A stretch of 64,000 nucleotides of DNA, taken from positions 62,001-126,000 of the forward strand of contig DATKTO010000038.1 of assembly GCA_035531075.1 (NCBI GenBank). Direction: 5' to 3'. Source of the stretch: 39-52-133 sp035531075. GTDB lineage: Bacteria; Pseudomonadota; Gammaproteobacteria; Burkholderiales; Gallionellaceae. How positions within the stretch are numbered: the first letter of the stretch is position 1; each line of letters begins with the position of its first letter. Both the position numbers and the translations under genes were made by a program. The notes beneath the pieces were generated by a model. The model was not told the DNA's origin. It did no database searches and worked only from the letters and a program-made list of their open reading frames with translations. Shown here in pieces: positions 26,502-35,465 of this stretch.

Positions 26502-27392
26502 ATGGATTTAATCCTGTTGCTCAAAGCCGCAATTCTCGGCGTTGTCGAAGGCTTCACCGAATTCCTGCCCATCTCCAGCACCGGCCATTTAATCGTGGCA
26601 GGCAGTCTGCTCAACTTTAATGATGAGCGCGGCAAGCTGTTCGAGATCGTGATTCAGTCGGCAGCCATCGCCGCCGTGATGTGGGAATATCGCGCAAAAC
26701 TTTTAGAGATATTAACAAATTTGTTCGCTCAAGATGATACCTTTCCAGTGGAACGACAAGTAAAAGGCAAGTGGATTGCTCTTGATATTTCTCGAAGAAA
26801 GTCTGCCCGACGCTTTGTTTTCAATGTATTCATCGCGTTTCTGCCGCTGGCAATTTTAGGCCTGCTGTTCGGCAAGCACATCAAGGCGGCGCTGTTCAAT
26901 CCGATTACCGTGGCGATCACCTCCATTGTCGGCGCCATATTTATTTTGTGGGCAGAAAAGCGTCAGCATGTGGTGAGCGTGGAAACGGCGGACGACCTGA
27001 GTTGGAAAGATGCGCTGAAGGTTGGTTTTGCGCAGGCGCTGGCGCTGATTCCCGGCACCTCGCGTTCGGGCGCGACGATTATCGGCGGACTTTTCTTCGG
27101 CCTGAGCCGCAAGGCGGCCACCGAGTTCACCTTCTTTCTTGCGATGCCCACGCTGATCGGTGCAACCCTTTATGAACTCTACAAAGAACGCGCGCTGCTG
27201 AATAGCGCCGATCTGGACATGTGGATAGTCGGCGCGGTCTCTTCTTTTGTTGCCGCATTCCTGTGTGTGCGCTGGCTGCTGCGCTACATCAGCTCGCACG
27301 ATTTTACGATCTTCGCCTGGTACCGGATCGCGTTTGGTTTGATCGTGCTGGGAACCTATTACAGCGGGTTGGTGGAGTGGTCGATCACCTAA
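26502..27392 (+). CDS. uppP: Undecaprenyl-diphosphatase
   Basis: A 296-residue polytopic membrane enzyme (BacA/UppP) that recycles undecaprenyl diphosphate to the monophosphate carrier for peptidoglycan, LPS and capsule synthesis. The two catalytic signatures are GVVEGFTEFLPISSTGHL (residues 13-30) and ALIPGTSRSGATIIGGLFFG. Between the second membrane segment and RRFVFNVFIAFLPL lies an unusually long, hydrophilic loop (about residues 74-104, containing QDDTFPVERQVKGKW) encoded by locally AT-rich DNA; typical relatives have a much shorter loop here. The protein is otherwise complete. Confidence 0.95.
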   Translation: MDLILLLKAAILGVVEGFTEFLPISSTGHLIVAGSLLNFNDERGKLFEIVIQSAAIAAVMWEYRAKLLEILTNLFAQDDTFPVERQVKGKWIALDISRRKSARRFVFNVFIAFLPLAILGLLFGKHIKAALFNPITVAITSIVGAIFILWAEKRQHVVSVETADDLSWKDALKVGFAQALALIPGTSRSGATIIGGLFFGLSRKAATEFTFFLAMPTLIGATLYELYKERALLNSADLDMWIVGAVSSFVAAFLCVRWLLRYISSHDFTIFAWYRIAFGLIVLGTYYSGLVEWSIT

Positions 27393-27393
27393 C

Positions 27394-27418
27394 GAGGTGC
27401 GCACAGCGCACCCTACGT
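27394..27418. repeat. REP palindrome between uppP and rhodanese gene
   Basis: GAGGTGCGCACAGCGCACCC and onward; a GTGCG-family copy in the convergent gap after uppP. Confidence 0.8.
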
Positions 27419-27438
27419 TGCGGGTTATGCAAATAACT

Positions 27439-27891
27439 TTAGCTCTGTTCCCACGGCAGGCCCAGCACGCGCCAGCCGTTTAACATATTGCGGTGCTTTT
27501 CGGCATTGGCATCGCCTTCAAATCCTGCTATTACGTTGTAACAATCGGGAAAGCCTGCCTGTGCTGCAGCCTGGGCGGCCATGTGCGAGCGGGCGCCATT
27601 GCGGCAGATAAACATCACCAGCGCTTCCTTGTCCACCTGTTGCGCGATGGCCGCGCTGAAGTTGGGGTTTGCTTTCATGCCGGGATAGGTCATCCATTCG
27701 ATTTCAACTGCGCCCGGGATACGCCCGACAAAATCCAGCTCCGCGCGACAGCGCACATCGACCAATTTTGCACCGGGAGCGGATTTCATTATCTCGTAAG
27801 CCTCGTCCGGCATCAGCGCACCCTCATAGGGCAACTTCAATTCCTTGGCGCGGCCTTGTGCGACACTCAATATTTCGCTAATTCTGCCCAT
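27439..27891 (-). CDS. Rhodanese-like domain protein
   Basis: A 150-residue single-domain rhodanese. The N-terminal helix GRISEILSVAQGRAKELKLP is followed by KLVDVRCRAELDFVGRIPGAVEIEW; the active-site loop is ICRNGARSHMAA near residue 95, with Cys as the persulfide-carrying residue; FEGDANAEKHRNMLNGWRVLGLPW closes the protein as in many betaproteobacterial members. Likely a sulfur-transfer or persulfide-handling protein of the cytoplasm; the substrate is not known. Confidence 0.9.
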   Translation of the reverse strand: MGRISEILSVAQGRAKELKLPYEGALMPDEAYEIMKSAPGAKLVDVRCRAELDFVGRIPGAVEIEWMTYPGMKANPNFSAAIAQQVDKEALVMFICRNGARSHMAAQAAAQAGFPDCYNVIAGFEGDANAEKHRNMLNGWRVLGLPWEQS

Positions 27892-27958
27892 GATTTCTCC
27901 TCGATAATAATACCCACTAATGCTATTCTGCGCGGCACTGCACCCACTTACAAGTGTT

Positions 27959-29149
27959 ATGAATAATCACAGCCATTCGCATAACCATAGCAAGTCTACC
28001 GCCTTTGAACCAGCCCATCCGGTGCGCTTCGCCGCCGCGCGTAAAAGTACCTGGGTGAGCATCTTCATCAATCTGTTGCTGACCGTGCTGCAGGTTGTTG
28101 CCGGATTCTTCGGCAAATCACAGTCACTGATGGCCGATGGCCTGCATTCATTCTCCGACCTGGTGGCCGACGTGCTGGTGCTGTTTGCCAATCGGCACGG
28201 CAACCGTCATGCCGATGCCAACCACCCTTACGGCCATGCGCGCATTGAAACAGCCGCATCGCTGATACTGGGTATTTCACTGGCAGCAGTTGGTATCGCA
28301 CTGCTGGTTTCTGCCGGCTTGCGCCTGCAGCATCCCGAGCAGGTACAGGCAGTGCATCCGCTCACGCTCTGGATTGCGCTGATCGCGCTGGCGGCCAAGG
28401 AGGGCATGTTCCGCTACATGCTGGCGGTGGCGAAGCGCGTGCGCTCGCAAATGCTGGTTGCGAACGCCTGGCATGCACGTTCTGATGCAGCCTCTTCGCT
28501 GGTGGTGATGGTTGGTATCGGCGGCAACCTGATGGGCTACACCTTCCTCGATCTGGTTGCCGCAGCCGTGGTAGGGGGAATGATTGCGCACATGGGTGCA
28601 AAATTTGCGCTGGATGCGCTGTCCGAACTGATCGACACCGGGCTGGACGAAGAGGAGGTTAATGCCATTCGCCAGACTCTCCTTTCCGCACCGGGCGTGC
28701 GCAGCCTGCATGAGCTGCGCACGCGCAAAATGGCGGATAACGCGCTGGTCGATGCACATATTATCGTCGACCCCAAGATCAGCGTGTCTGAAGGTCACTA
28801 TATTGCCGAAACCGCGCGGCTGGCCGTGCTGCGCAAGCATCATGTGCTGGACGTGATGGTGCACATCGATCCCGAGGACGATGCGCTGGCAAAACCCAAT
28901 ATCCACCTGCCTTCGCGCGAATTACTGCTTGGTCACTTGACGAGCAGACTGGGTGACACTCATTTGCCCATTACGCGTAGCGTGCTGCATTATCTGGACG
29001 GTAAGGTCGATGCGGAACTGTTTCTCGATATGAGCTATTGCCAGGACAAGAGCAAGGTGACTGCGCTATTGCGCAAATGCACTGACATTACCGGGGATGA
29101 CGAATACTTTCGCAGCATACAGATGCACTACATGGATGCACCAAAATAG
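27959..29149 (+). CDS. Cation diffusion facilitator family transporter
   Basis: A CDF transporter of about 396 residues with a His-rich N-terminus (NNHSHSHNHS), six membrane segments (VSIFINLLLTVLQVVAGFFG onward), the metal-site motif SLMADGLHSFSDLVADVLVL in TM2 and ANAWHARSDAASSLVVMVG in TM5, and the cytoplasmic dimerisation domain (LHELRTRKMADNALVDAHII). An extra C-terminal region of about 80 residues (ELFLDMSYCQDKSKVTALLR) is seen in some proteobacterial members. It probably exports a divalent cation (Zn, Fe or Mn; not decidable by eye). ATG 27959 is preferred to 27920. It ends just before the glnA regulatory region. Confidence 0.9.
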   Translation: MNNHSHSHNHSKSTAFEPAHPVRFAAARKSTWVSIFINLLLTVLQVVAGFFGKSQSLMADGLHSFSDLVADVLVLFANRHGNRHADANHPYGHARIETAASLILGISLAAVGIALLVSAGLRLQHPEQVQAVHPLTLWIALIALAAKEGMFRYMLAVAKRVRSQMLVANAWHARSDAASSLVVMVGIGGNLMGYTFLDLVAAAVVGGMIAHMGAKFALDALSELIDTGLDEEEVNAIRQTLLSAPGVRSLHELRTRKMADNALVDAHIIVDPKISVSEGHYIAETARLAVLRKHHVLDVMVHIDPEDDALAKPNIHLPSRELLLGHLTSRLGDTHLPITRSVLHYLDGKVDAELFLDMSYCQDKSKVTALLRKCTDITGDDEYFRSIQMHYMDAPK

Positions 29150-29153
29150 TGCG
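29137..29153 (+). promoter_or_regulatory. Possible NtrC binding site upstream of glnA
   Basis: TGCACCAAAATAGTGCG resembles the NtrC dyad TGCACCA-N3-TGGTGCA with two mismatches. It overlaps the last codons of the CDF gene and lies about 110 bases upstream of the sigma-54 promoter, a normal distance for an enhancer. A weaker dyad, AATGTGCG-TTTA-GCGCATT, lies at 29222-29240. Confidence 0.5.
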
Positions 29154-29248
29154 GTCATCGCCATCCATGGCACCAAGTCAGGGCGCATAAAATTAACCAT
29201 TCCCTACTGTGATTATGGCAGAATGTGCGTTTAGCGCATTTTAAGGGC

Positions 29249-29264
29249 TGGCACGTTTCGTGCT
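29249..29264 (+). promoter_or_regulatory. Sigma-54 promoter of glnA
   Basis: TGGCACGTTTCGTGCT matches the -24/-12 consensus TGGCACG-N4-TTGCT except for one base in the -12 element. It lies 78 bases before the glnA start, and ntrBC are encoded downstream, so nitrogen-limited activation by NtrC is likely. Confidence 0.75.
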
Positions 29265-29341
29265 GAGCATAATAACTACCCATTTCGGTAAAGTATTTTT
29301 CTACAAATTAGGTTTTTTCCACGTTTATTAGGAGAGCAATA

Positions 29342-30757
29342 ATGTTCAAGTCTGCTGCAGAAGCAAGTAAATATATCAAGGGCGGCGAGGTTAAGTTCGT
29401 TGACCTGCGTTTTACCGATACACGCGGTAAAGAACAGCACGTATCCGTTCCGGCCAAATATTTCGGCGAAGACAAATTTTCTGACGGTCACGCGTTCGAC
29501 GGTTCGTCTATTGCAGGCTGGAAGGGCATTCAAGCTTCAGATATGATTTTGCTGCCGGATCCTGCCAGCGCATTTATTGACCCATTCATGGACGAACCTA
29601 CACTGGTTATCACTTGCGACGTAATCGAGCCTACCGACGGCAAGGGTTATGACCGCGACCCACGTTCGATCGCCAAGCGTGGTGAGGCTTATCTGAAATC
29701 CTCAGGCTTGGGCGACACCGCCTTCTTCGGCCCTGAGCCAGAATTCTTTATCTTTGATTCCGTTAACTGGCATGTTGATATGTCCGGCTGCTCGGTCAAG
29801 ATCAATTCCGAAGAAGCTGCATGGTCCTCTTCCGAAGAATACGATGGTGGCAACACCGGCCACCGCCCGCTGGTTAAGGGCGGGTATTTCCCGGTTCCTC
29901 CAGTTGACTCACTGCACGACATCCGCGCTGCAATGTGTCTGGCACTGGAAGAAATCGGCATTGAAGTTGAAGTGCATCACCACGAAGTGGCAACTGCCGG
30001 TCAATGCGAAATCGGTACCAAGTTCGCTACGCTGGTTAAGCGCGCCGACCAGACTCAAGCCCTGAAATATGTGGTGCACAACGTTGCGCACCAGTACGGC
30101 AAAACGGCGACCTTTATGCCCAAGCCTATCGTTGGCGACAACGGTTCCGGTATGCACGTGCACCAGTCTATCTGGAAAGACGGCAAAAACCTGTTCGCAG
30201 GCAATGGCTACGCCGGCCTGTCTGAAACTGCCTTGTTCTACATCGGCGGTATCATCAAGCACGCCAAGGCACTGAACGCGATCACCAACCCTGGCACCAA
30301 CTCATACAAGCGTCTGGTTCCTCACTACGAAGCGCCAACCAAGCTGGCCTACTCTGCAAAGAATCGCTCAGCCTCTATCCGCATTCCACATGTGGCTAGC
30401 GACAAGGCACGCCGTATTGAGACACGTTTCCCGGATCCACTGGCTAACCCGTACCTGGCATTCACCGCGTTGATGATGGCCGGTATCGATGGTATCCAGA
30501 ACAAGATTCATCCGGGCGAACCGGCAGACAAAAATCTGTATGACCTGCCACCTGAAGAAGATGCAAAGATTCCAACCGTTTGCTCTTCTCTGGAAGAAGC
30601 CCTGGCACACCTCGACAAGGATCGCGAGTTCCTGACCCGCGGCGGTGTGTTCTCCAATGACTTCATCGATGCTTACATCACCCTGAAGATGGAAGAGGTT
30701 ACACGTCTGCGCATGACGACTCACCCGGTTGAGTTTGAGCAGTACTACAGCCTGTAA
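29342..30757 (+). CDS. glnA: Glutamine synthetase, type I
   Basis: A 471-residue dodecameric GlnA that makes glutamine from glutamate, ammonia and ATP. Motifs: HAFDGSSIAGWKGI near residue 50, FFGPEPEFFIFD (metal ligands), NGSGMHVHQSIWKDG, NPGTNSYKRLVPHYEAP, and NRSASIRIP. The adenylylation loop NLYDLPPEED (near residue 398) is intact, so it is of the type regulated by adenylylation. It has a sigma-54 promoter upstream and a strong terminator downstream, then a DUF4124 gene and ntrBC. Confidence 0.98.
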   Translation: MFKSAAEASKYIKGGEVKFVDLRFTDTRGKEQHVSVPAKYFGEDKFSDGHAFDGSSIAGWKGIQASDMILLPDPASAFIDPFMDEPTLVITCDVIEPTDGKGYDRDPRSIAKRGEAYLKSSGLGDTAFFGPEPEFFIFDSVNWHVDMSGCSVKINSEEAAWSSSEEYDGGNTGHRPLVKGGYFPVPPVDSLHDIRAAMCLALEEIGIEVEVHHHEVATAGQCEIGTKFATLVKRADQTQALKYVVHNVAHQYGKTATFMPKPIVGDNGSGMHVHQSIWKDGKNLFAGNGYAGLSETALFYIGGIIKHAKALNAITNPGTNSYKRLVPHYEAPTKLAYSAKNRSASIRIPHVASDKARRIETRFPDPLANPYLAFTALMMAGIDGIQNKIHPGEPADKNLYDLPPEEDAKIPTVCSSLEEALAHLDKDREFLTRGGVFSNDFIDAYITLKMEEVTRLRMTTHPVEFEQYYSL

Positions 30758-30783
30758 TAAGATAGCCGCAAGTGTAAAACAGG

Positions 30784-30808
30784 ACGGGGCCAAATGGCCC
30801 CGTTTTTT
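30784..30808 (+). terminator. Rho-independent terminator of glnA
   Basis: ACGGGGCC-AAAT-GGCCCCGT followed by five more T residues, 26 bases after the glnA stop. The hairpin is perfect. Confidence 0.93.
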
Positions 30809-30902
30809 CGCCCATATTATTTGCGCAAGGCGCGCTTTATGCCTTGTTTGTCATAACCTTGGCCATAACCTATACTTCCACCATTGAATCAAGGATGCAA
30901 CC

Positions 30903-31373
30903 ATGAAGCCACATCAACTGTTTGTAATATTGTGCCTGTGCCAAGCTAATCTGGCACAGGCCGAAATCTACAAACGTGTCGATTCCAAAGGCCATGTCAC
31001 CTATTCCAGCGAGCCACTCAAGGGGGGCAGGAAATTAGAGCTGAAGCCGCTGCCAACGATGCCCGGCATGCGAGCACCTCAGCGCACACCTGAAGACTTC
31101 CCCAAAGTTGACTCGCAAACGCAAAAAAGTCGCGATGCAACAAGGCGCCTGATTCTGGAAGACGAGTTGGCTTCGGAAGAAAAATTGCTCGCCGCTGCCC
31201 GCGAAAATCTGACTAGCATAGAAAACAATCCAGAGCCCCTAATCGGGCCGGATGGTATACCCTTCCGCAACACTGCCAGACAGGCGGAAAAAGTGAAAGC
31301 TGCCCAAGAAGCTGTTGCATTGCACGAGCAAAACATCAAGGCATTAAAGACCGAGATTTCAAATCTCAAGTAA
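30903..31373 (+). CDS. DUF4124-domain secreted protein
   Basis: A 156-residue protein with a signal peptide (LFVILCLCQANLAQA) followed by the DUF4124 signature EIYKRVDSKGHVTYSSEPL (residues 22-40), then a Pro-rich linker and a long charged coiled coil (LILEDELASEEKLLAAAREN to the end). DUF4124 proteins are periplasmic and of unknown function; one between glnA and ntrB is common in betaproteobacteria, which suggests an undefined link to the nitrogen regulon. It has its own upstream gap after the glnA terminator. Confidence 0.88.
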   Translation: MKPHQLFVILCLCQANLAQAEIYKRVDSKGHVTYSSEPLKGGRKLELKPLPTMPGMRAPQRTPEDFPKVDSQTQKSRDATRRLILEDELASEEKLLAAARENLTSIENNPEPLIGPDGIPFRNTARQAEKVKAAQEAVALHEQNIKALKTEISNLK

Positions 31374-31424
31374 GCATTACCTTACCGCCAATTCTCTGGC
31401 ATGTTTTCTGCTTAATATGTTGAT

Positions 31425-32468
31425 ATGCCAGCCCATCTTCTGCCGACACTCGAGCATCTCAATACAGCGATAATTTTGCTGGATGAAGAGTCGCGCATTG
31501 CTTACCTGAACCCGGCGGCAGAAAATCTGTTTGGCCTGAGCCTAACCAATTTTCTGGGTCATCCGCTGCAACATGCGTTCACGCATACCGAGCAATTGTT
31601 CAACACCATACAGTTGGCGCTTACCGAGCATGCCAGCCATATTGAACACGACTTGGCGCTGGGCACTTACTCGCATGTGGGGAAATTTCATCTGTCCTGC
31701 TCTGCCACACCTTTGCAGGCCTATCCCTATGCACTGCTGCTTGAGTTTCATCCCATCGACAGGCCGTTGAAGCTGGCGCGCGAAGAGCAAATGCTCGACC
31801 AGACCCAGGCCAATCGCTTATTGCTGCGCAATCTGGCGCATGAAATCAAAAATCCTCTGGGAGGCATCCGCGGTGCGGCGCAGCTGCTTGAACACGAGCT
31901 TGAAAAACCCGGCCTGCGCGAATACACCCAAGTGATTATTCAGGAGGCTGACCGCCTGCGCACGCTGATGGAACAATTGCTCACGCCGCAGCATGTGCCC
32001 CATTTCAGTGCGCTCAATATCCATGAGGTGCTCGAAAGGGTGCGCAGCGTGGTGCTGGCAGAAATATCAAGCGGTCTGCGTATCCAGCGCGACTACGACA
32101 TCAGCCTGCCTGATCTGATCGGTGACAAGGAGCAACTGATACAGGTGTTTCTGAATCTTGTGCGCAATGCTGCTCAGGCCTTGCAGGGGCAGGGCAATAT
32201 CCTGCTGCGTACCCGTATCGCCCGCCAGGTCACCATCATGAAGAAGCGTCACCCGCTAGCGGTGATGATACAGGTCATCGACAATGGTCCCGGCATTCCC
32301 GCGCATCTGCGCGACAAGATTTTTTATCCGCTGGTTTCGGGCCGCGCCGATGGCCATGGCCTGGGGCTGACACTGGCCCAGGACTTTATCAGCCAGCACC
32401 ACGGCAGCATCGAATTTGACAGTGAACCGGGGCGCACCTGTTTCACCGTGATGCTGCCGCTGGCTTAA
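31425..32468 (+). CDS. glnL: Nitrogen regulation sensor histidine kinase NtrB
   Basis: A 347-residue cytoplasmic kinase. An N-terminal PAS domain (residues about 8-110, AIILLDEESRIAYLNPAAEN) is followed by the H-box LLRNLAHEIKNPLGGIRGAA with phospho-acceptor His near residue 138, and the ATPase domain with the N-box FLNLVRNAAQALQG, VIDNGPGIPAHLRDKIFYP and GLGLTLAQDFISQHHG. It controls NtrC phosphorylation together with PII. It ends 153 bp before ntrC, a gap filled with REP copies. Confidence 0.95.
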   Translation: MPAHLLPTLEHLNTAIILLDEESRIAYLNPAAENLFGLSLTNFLGHPLQHAFTHTEQLFNTIQLALTEHASHIEHDLALGTYSHVGKFHLSCSATPLQAYPYALLLEFHPIDRPLKLAREEQMLDQTQANRLLLRNLAHEIKNPLGGIRGAAQLLEHELEKPGLREYTQVIIQEADRLRTLMEQLLTPQHVPHFSALNIHEVLERVRSVVLAEISSGLRIQRDYDISLPDLIGDKEQLIQVFLNLVRNAAQALQGQGNILLRTRIARQVTIMKKRHPLAVMIQVIDNGPGIPAHLRDKIFYPLVSGRADGHGLGLTLAQDFISQHHGSIEFDSEPGRTCFTVMLPLA

Positions 32469-32492
32469 TTGAAGATGGATGGGCAAGCTTAT

Positions 32493-32598
32493 GTAGGGTG
32501 CGTCCCACGCACCATGGTCCACATGGCGCACCCTGATTGAACTGAATTTGTTTATGCATTTGCCATATGTGTGAACCTTGCTGCGTGAAACGCACCCT
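32493..32598. repeat. REP copies in the ntrB-ntrC gap
   Basis: GTAGGGTGCGTCCCACGCAC (from 32493) and the opposed GGTCCACATGGCGCACCCT (32516-32534), plus a half copy TGCGTGAAACGCACCCTT at 32582-32598 just before the ntrC ribosome site. ntrB and ntrC are normally close; here these repeats separate them. Confidence 0.85.
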
Positions 32599-32621
32599 TG
32601 AATTGATGAAGGAAACAAACT

Positions 32622-34019
32622 ATGAAACCTGTCTGGATTATCGACGATGACCGCTCCATACGCTGGGTGCTGGAAAAGGCGCTGGAACGTGAAAAGATAC
32701 CCTTCAAGAGCTTTTCATCGGTTGAAGAGGCTTTGGCAGAGTTGAAACACAGCTCTCCGCAGATAGTCATCAGCGACATCCGCATGCCGGGTCGTTCCGG
32801 GCTGGACCTGCTGCATAACCTGCGCGAACACTTTCCCAGCCTGCCAGTCATCATCATGACGGCCTATTCCGATCTGGAAAGTGCGGTTTCCTCGTTTCAG
32901 GGCGGGGCGTTTGAATACCTGCCCAAGCCCTTCGACACCGATCACGCAGTTGACCTGGTGCGACGCGCACTGGAACAAAGCCAGCGCAAAAACCTGCCAG
33001 CCGAGGAGTACACCATTGCGCCGGATATCCTGGGGCAGGCGCCGGCGATGCAGGAAGTGTTTCGCGCGATAGGCAGGCTGGCGCACTCCCAGGCCACCGT
33101 GCTCATCACCGGCGAGTCCGGCACTGGCAAGGAGCTGGTGGCGCACGCCCTGCACCGCCACAGCCCGCGCGCCGAACAGCCTTTTATTGCGATCAACACC
33201 GCCGCTATCCCCAAGGATTTGCTTGAATCCGAGCTGTTTGGCCACGAACGCGGCGCTTTCACCGGCGCCGCCGCGACACGGCGCGGGCGTTTTGAGCAGG
33301 CGGAAGGCGGCACCCTGTTCCTTGACGAAATCGGCGACATGCCGCAGGAACTGCAAACCCGCCTGCTGCGCGTACTGTCCGACGGCAACTATTACCGGGT
33401 GGGCGGTCACCAACCGATCAAGGCCAATGTGCGCATCATCGCGGCCACCCACCAGAATCTGGAAGATCGCGTCAAGCTGGGGCTGTTCCGCGAAGACCTG
33501 TTTCACCGCCTCAATGTGATCCGCCTGCGTCTGCCGCCGCTGCGCGAACGGCGCGAGGACATTCCGTTGCTGGCCAAATACTTTTTGCAGAAGAGCGCCA
33601 GAGAGCTCAATGCTGAAGCCAAAACCATCAGCGATAGCGCGCTGAACTATCTTGCCGCGCAGGACATACCCGGCAACGTGCGGCAACTGGAAAACCTGTG
33701 TCACTGGCTGACGGTGATGACGCCCACGCAGCAAATTGAAATTGCCGACCTGCCGCAGGAATGGCGTGAAGCACCCGCTTCCGCTGTCTCAGGCGGAGAC
33801 TGGCTTAACGCATTAAAGCAACAGGTGGCGCTGGCCCTGCAGCGCGGAGACCAGAATATCCTGGATAGTTTAAGCCAGCAGTTTGAGCGCACGCTGATTA
33901 GCCAAGCGCTGCAGCATACCGGCGGGCGACGCATTGAAGCGGCCACCTTATTGGGCATGGGGCGCAATACGCTGACGCGCAAAATTCAGGAGCTGGGCCT
34001 GGATGAAAAGCATGCCTGA
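32622..34019 (+). CDS. glnG: Nitrogen regulator NtrC
   Basis: A 465-residue sigma-54 activator. The receiver domain shows WIIDDDRSIRW, the phospho-acceptor Asp in IVISDIRMPGRSG (near residue 52) and PKPFD. The AAA+ domain has Walker A GESGTGKE (about 166), the sigma-54 contact loop GAFTGA (about 215), Walker B LFLDEIGDMP and the PGNVRQLENL sensor. The C-terminal Fis-type HTH is GGRRIEAATLLGMGRNTLTRK. All key residues are present. It is expected to activate the sigma-54 promoter in front of glnA. Confidence 0.97.
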   Translation: MKPVWIIDDDRSIRWVLEKALEREKIPFKSFSSVEEALAELKHSSPQIVISDIRMPGRSGLDLLHNLREHFPSLPVIIMTAYSDLESAVSSFQGGAFEYLPKPFDTDHAVDLVRRALEQSQRKNLPAEEYTIAPDILGQAPAMQEVFRAIGRLAHSQATVLITGESGTGKELVAHALHRHSPRAEQPFIAINTAAIPKDLLESELFGHERGAFTGAAATRRGRFEQAEGGTLFLDEIGDMPQELQTRLLRVLSDGNYYRVGGHQPIKANVRIIAATHQNLEDRVKLGLFREDLFHRLNVIRLRLPPLRERREDIPLLAKYFLQKSARELNAEAKTISDSALNYLAAQDIPGNVRQLENLCHWLTVMTPTQQIEIADLPQEWREAPASAVSGGDWLNALKQQVALALQRGDQNILDSLSQQFERTLISQALQHTGGRRIEAATLLGMGRNTLTRKIQELGLDEKHA

Positions 34020-34157
34020 GCGTTAATTAATGGCTTAAATTTATAAAACCTGAGAGAATTTGCATATCGGGTCGCTTTTGCCCCGTTGATATTATGCATA
34101 TGTCATTTTGTAGCAAACAAGCAGCCAGTATACAAAAAACTTCTCAGGGGAAATAAC

Positions 34158-35465
34158 ATGTCATTCAAACCTCACAAACTAGCCGCCACTGCGGCGCTGT
34201 TGATGAGCAGCTCAGTTGCGCTAGCCATTCCTTTCGGTTCTTTTGACTCACGTTCCATGGCGATGGGCGGCGCGGGCGTCGCAGTCGGCGGTGCGGATGC
34301 CGCCCCCCTGTTTAACCCGGCGCTGTTATCGGTTGCTCAAGACAAAGATGACTTTGCCCTGATTCTGCCCACCATCGGCGTTCGTATTGCCGATCCGGAC
34401 AAGTTACTGGACAGCATTGATCAGTTCCAAAAAAATGATTATATCGGCCAGTTGAATACAGCCATCACTAATCTAAATGCAGCAGCTACCCCTGCTGCTG
34501 CTACTATAGCAGCTCAGCAAGTATCCACAGCTATCACCAATGTGTCCAACCAACTAACAACGCTCAGCAACAAGCCGATCGCCGTAGATGGCGGTGTGGC
34601 AACCGTGGTTGGCCTCCCCAGCAAAAAATTCGGCGTAGCTTTCTATGCCAATGCCGCTGTCGCAACGGGTGGTTTGTTTAAATATAACGATGCAACACAA
34701 CTCGGCACTTTGGCCAATAATTCTCAGTTATGCGCGACTGATCCTACTGTTAACGCAAACGCATGTACAGCAGTTAAGAATTTCCAGACTACTTCCCTTA
34801 CATCAGGTATCAATTTCAAGGGTGTTGCATTAGGCGAGTTCGGGTTTTCCTTATCCCGCGAATTCAACATTGCTGAGCACGGCGTGGCTTTCGGCATCAC
34901 CCCCAAAATTGTAAAAGCCCAACTTTTCGATGCACAACTCAAAGTTAACAGCAGCAACCAGAGCAATGTCACAGGTGCCGATTACCTCGCCGAATACAGC
35001 TTTGTAAACTTCGATCTGGGCGTCGCGAAAAATTACAGCAATGGCTGGCGCACCGGCTTTGTGGTTAAAAACGTCATCCCGCAAACCCTGGATTTCAAGA
35101 AAGCGCCTACACCCGGTGCAACACCGGTGGCAACTGGTGAGCAACTATCGCTGAAACCGCAGGCGCGCATCGGCGTGTCACACGCAAACAGTTGGTCTAC
35201 CGTCGCGCTGGATGTCGACATGACGCGTAACGACCCGGCCGGTTTTGAAAACAGCACCCAATACGTTGCACTGGGTGGCGAACTGAACGCTTGGGACTGG
35301 GCCCAGTTGCGCGCCGGCTATCGTGTAGACATGGTCAACAGCGAGCGCAACGTGACTTCGGTAGGTCTGGGTTTCTCACCCTTTGGCGTGGTGCATGCTG
35401 ACCTTGCGGTCGCCGGCAATGCCACGGAAATCGGGGCTTCGTTCCAGCTCGGCGTCCACTTCTAA
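34158..35465 (+). CDS. TraF-like outer-membrane beta-barrel protein
   Basis: A 435-residue protein with a signal peptide (LAATAALLMSSSVALA) and then IPFGSFDSRSMAMGGAGVAV, a start typical of the 'conjugal transfer protein TraF' (TraF_2) and FadL-like barrels. It has amphipathic strands throughout and ends in Phe (GASFQLGVHF), the usual outer-membrane insertion signal. Residues about 90-140 form a coiled, Ala-rich insertion (LNAAATPAAATIAAQQ). There are no conjugation genes nearby, so the family name should not be read as function; a hydrophobic-substrate channel is one possibility. ATG 34158 has AGGGG upstream. Confidence 0.85.
   Translation: MSFKPHKLAATAALLMSSSVALAIPFGSFDSRSMAMGGAGVAVGGADAAPLFNPALLSVAQDKDDFALILPTIGVRIADPDKLLDSIDQFQKNDYIGQLNTAITNLNAAATPAAATIAAQQVSTAITNVSNQLTTLSNKPIAVDGGVATVVGLPSKKFGVAFYANAAVATGGLFKYNDATQLGTLANNSQLCATDPTVNANACTAVKNFQTTSLTSGINFKGVALGEFGFSLSREFNIAEHGVAFGITPKIVKAQLFDAQLKVNSSNQSNVTGADYLAEYSFVNFDLGVAKNYSNGWRTGFVVKNVIPQTLDFKKAPTPGATPVATGEQLSLKPQARIGVSHANSWSTVALDVDMTRNDPAGFENSTQYVALGGELNAWDWAQLRAGYRVDMVNSERNVTSVGLGFSPFGVVHADLAVAGNATEIGASFQLGVHF

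Noticed and set aside
28277..28906. 209-residue minus-strand frame opposite the CDF gene
   Set aside because: Shadow of a clear CDF transporter; its composition has no domain signal.
34158..35465. Conjugation gene traF
   Set aside because: Only the family name refers to conjugation; no other transfer genes, relaxase or oriT are present.
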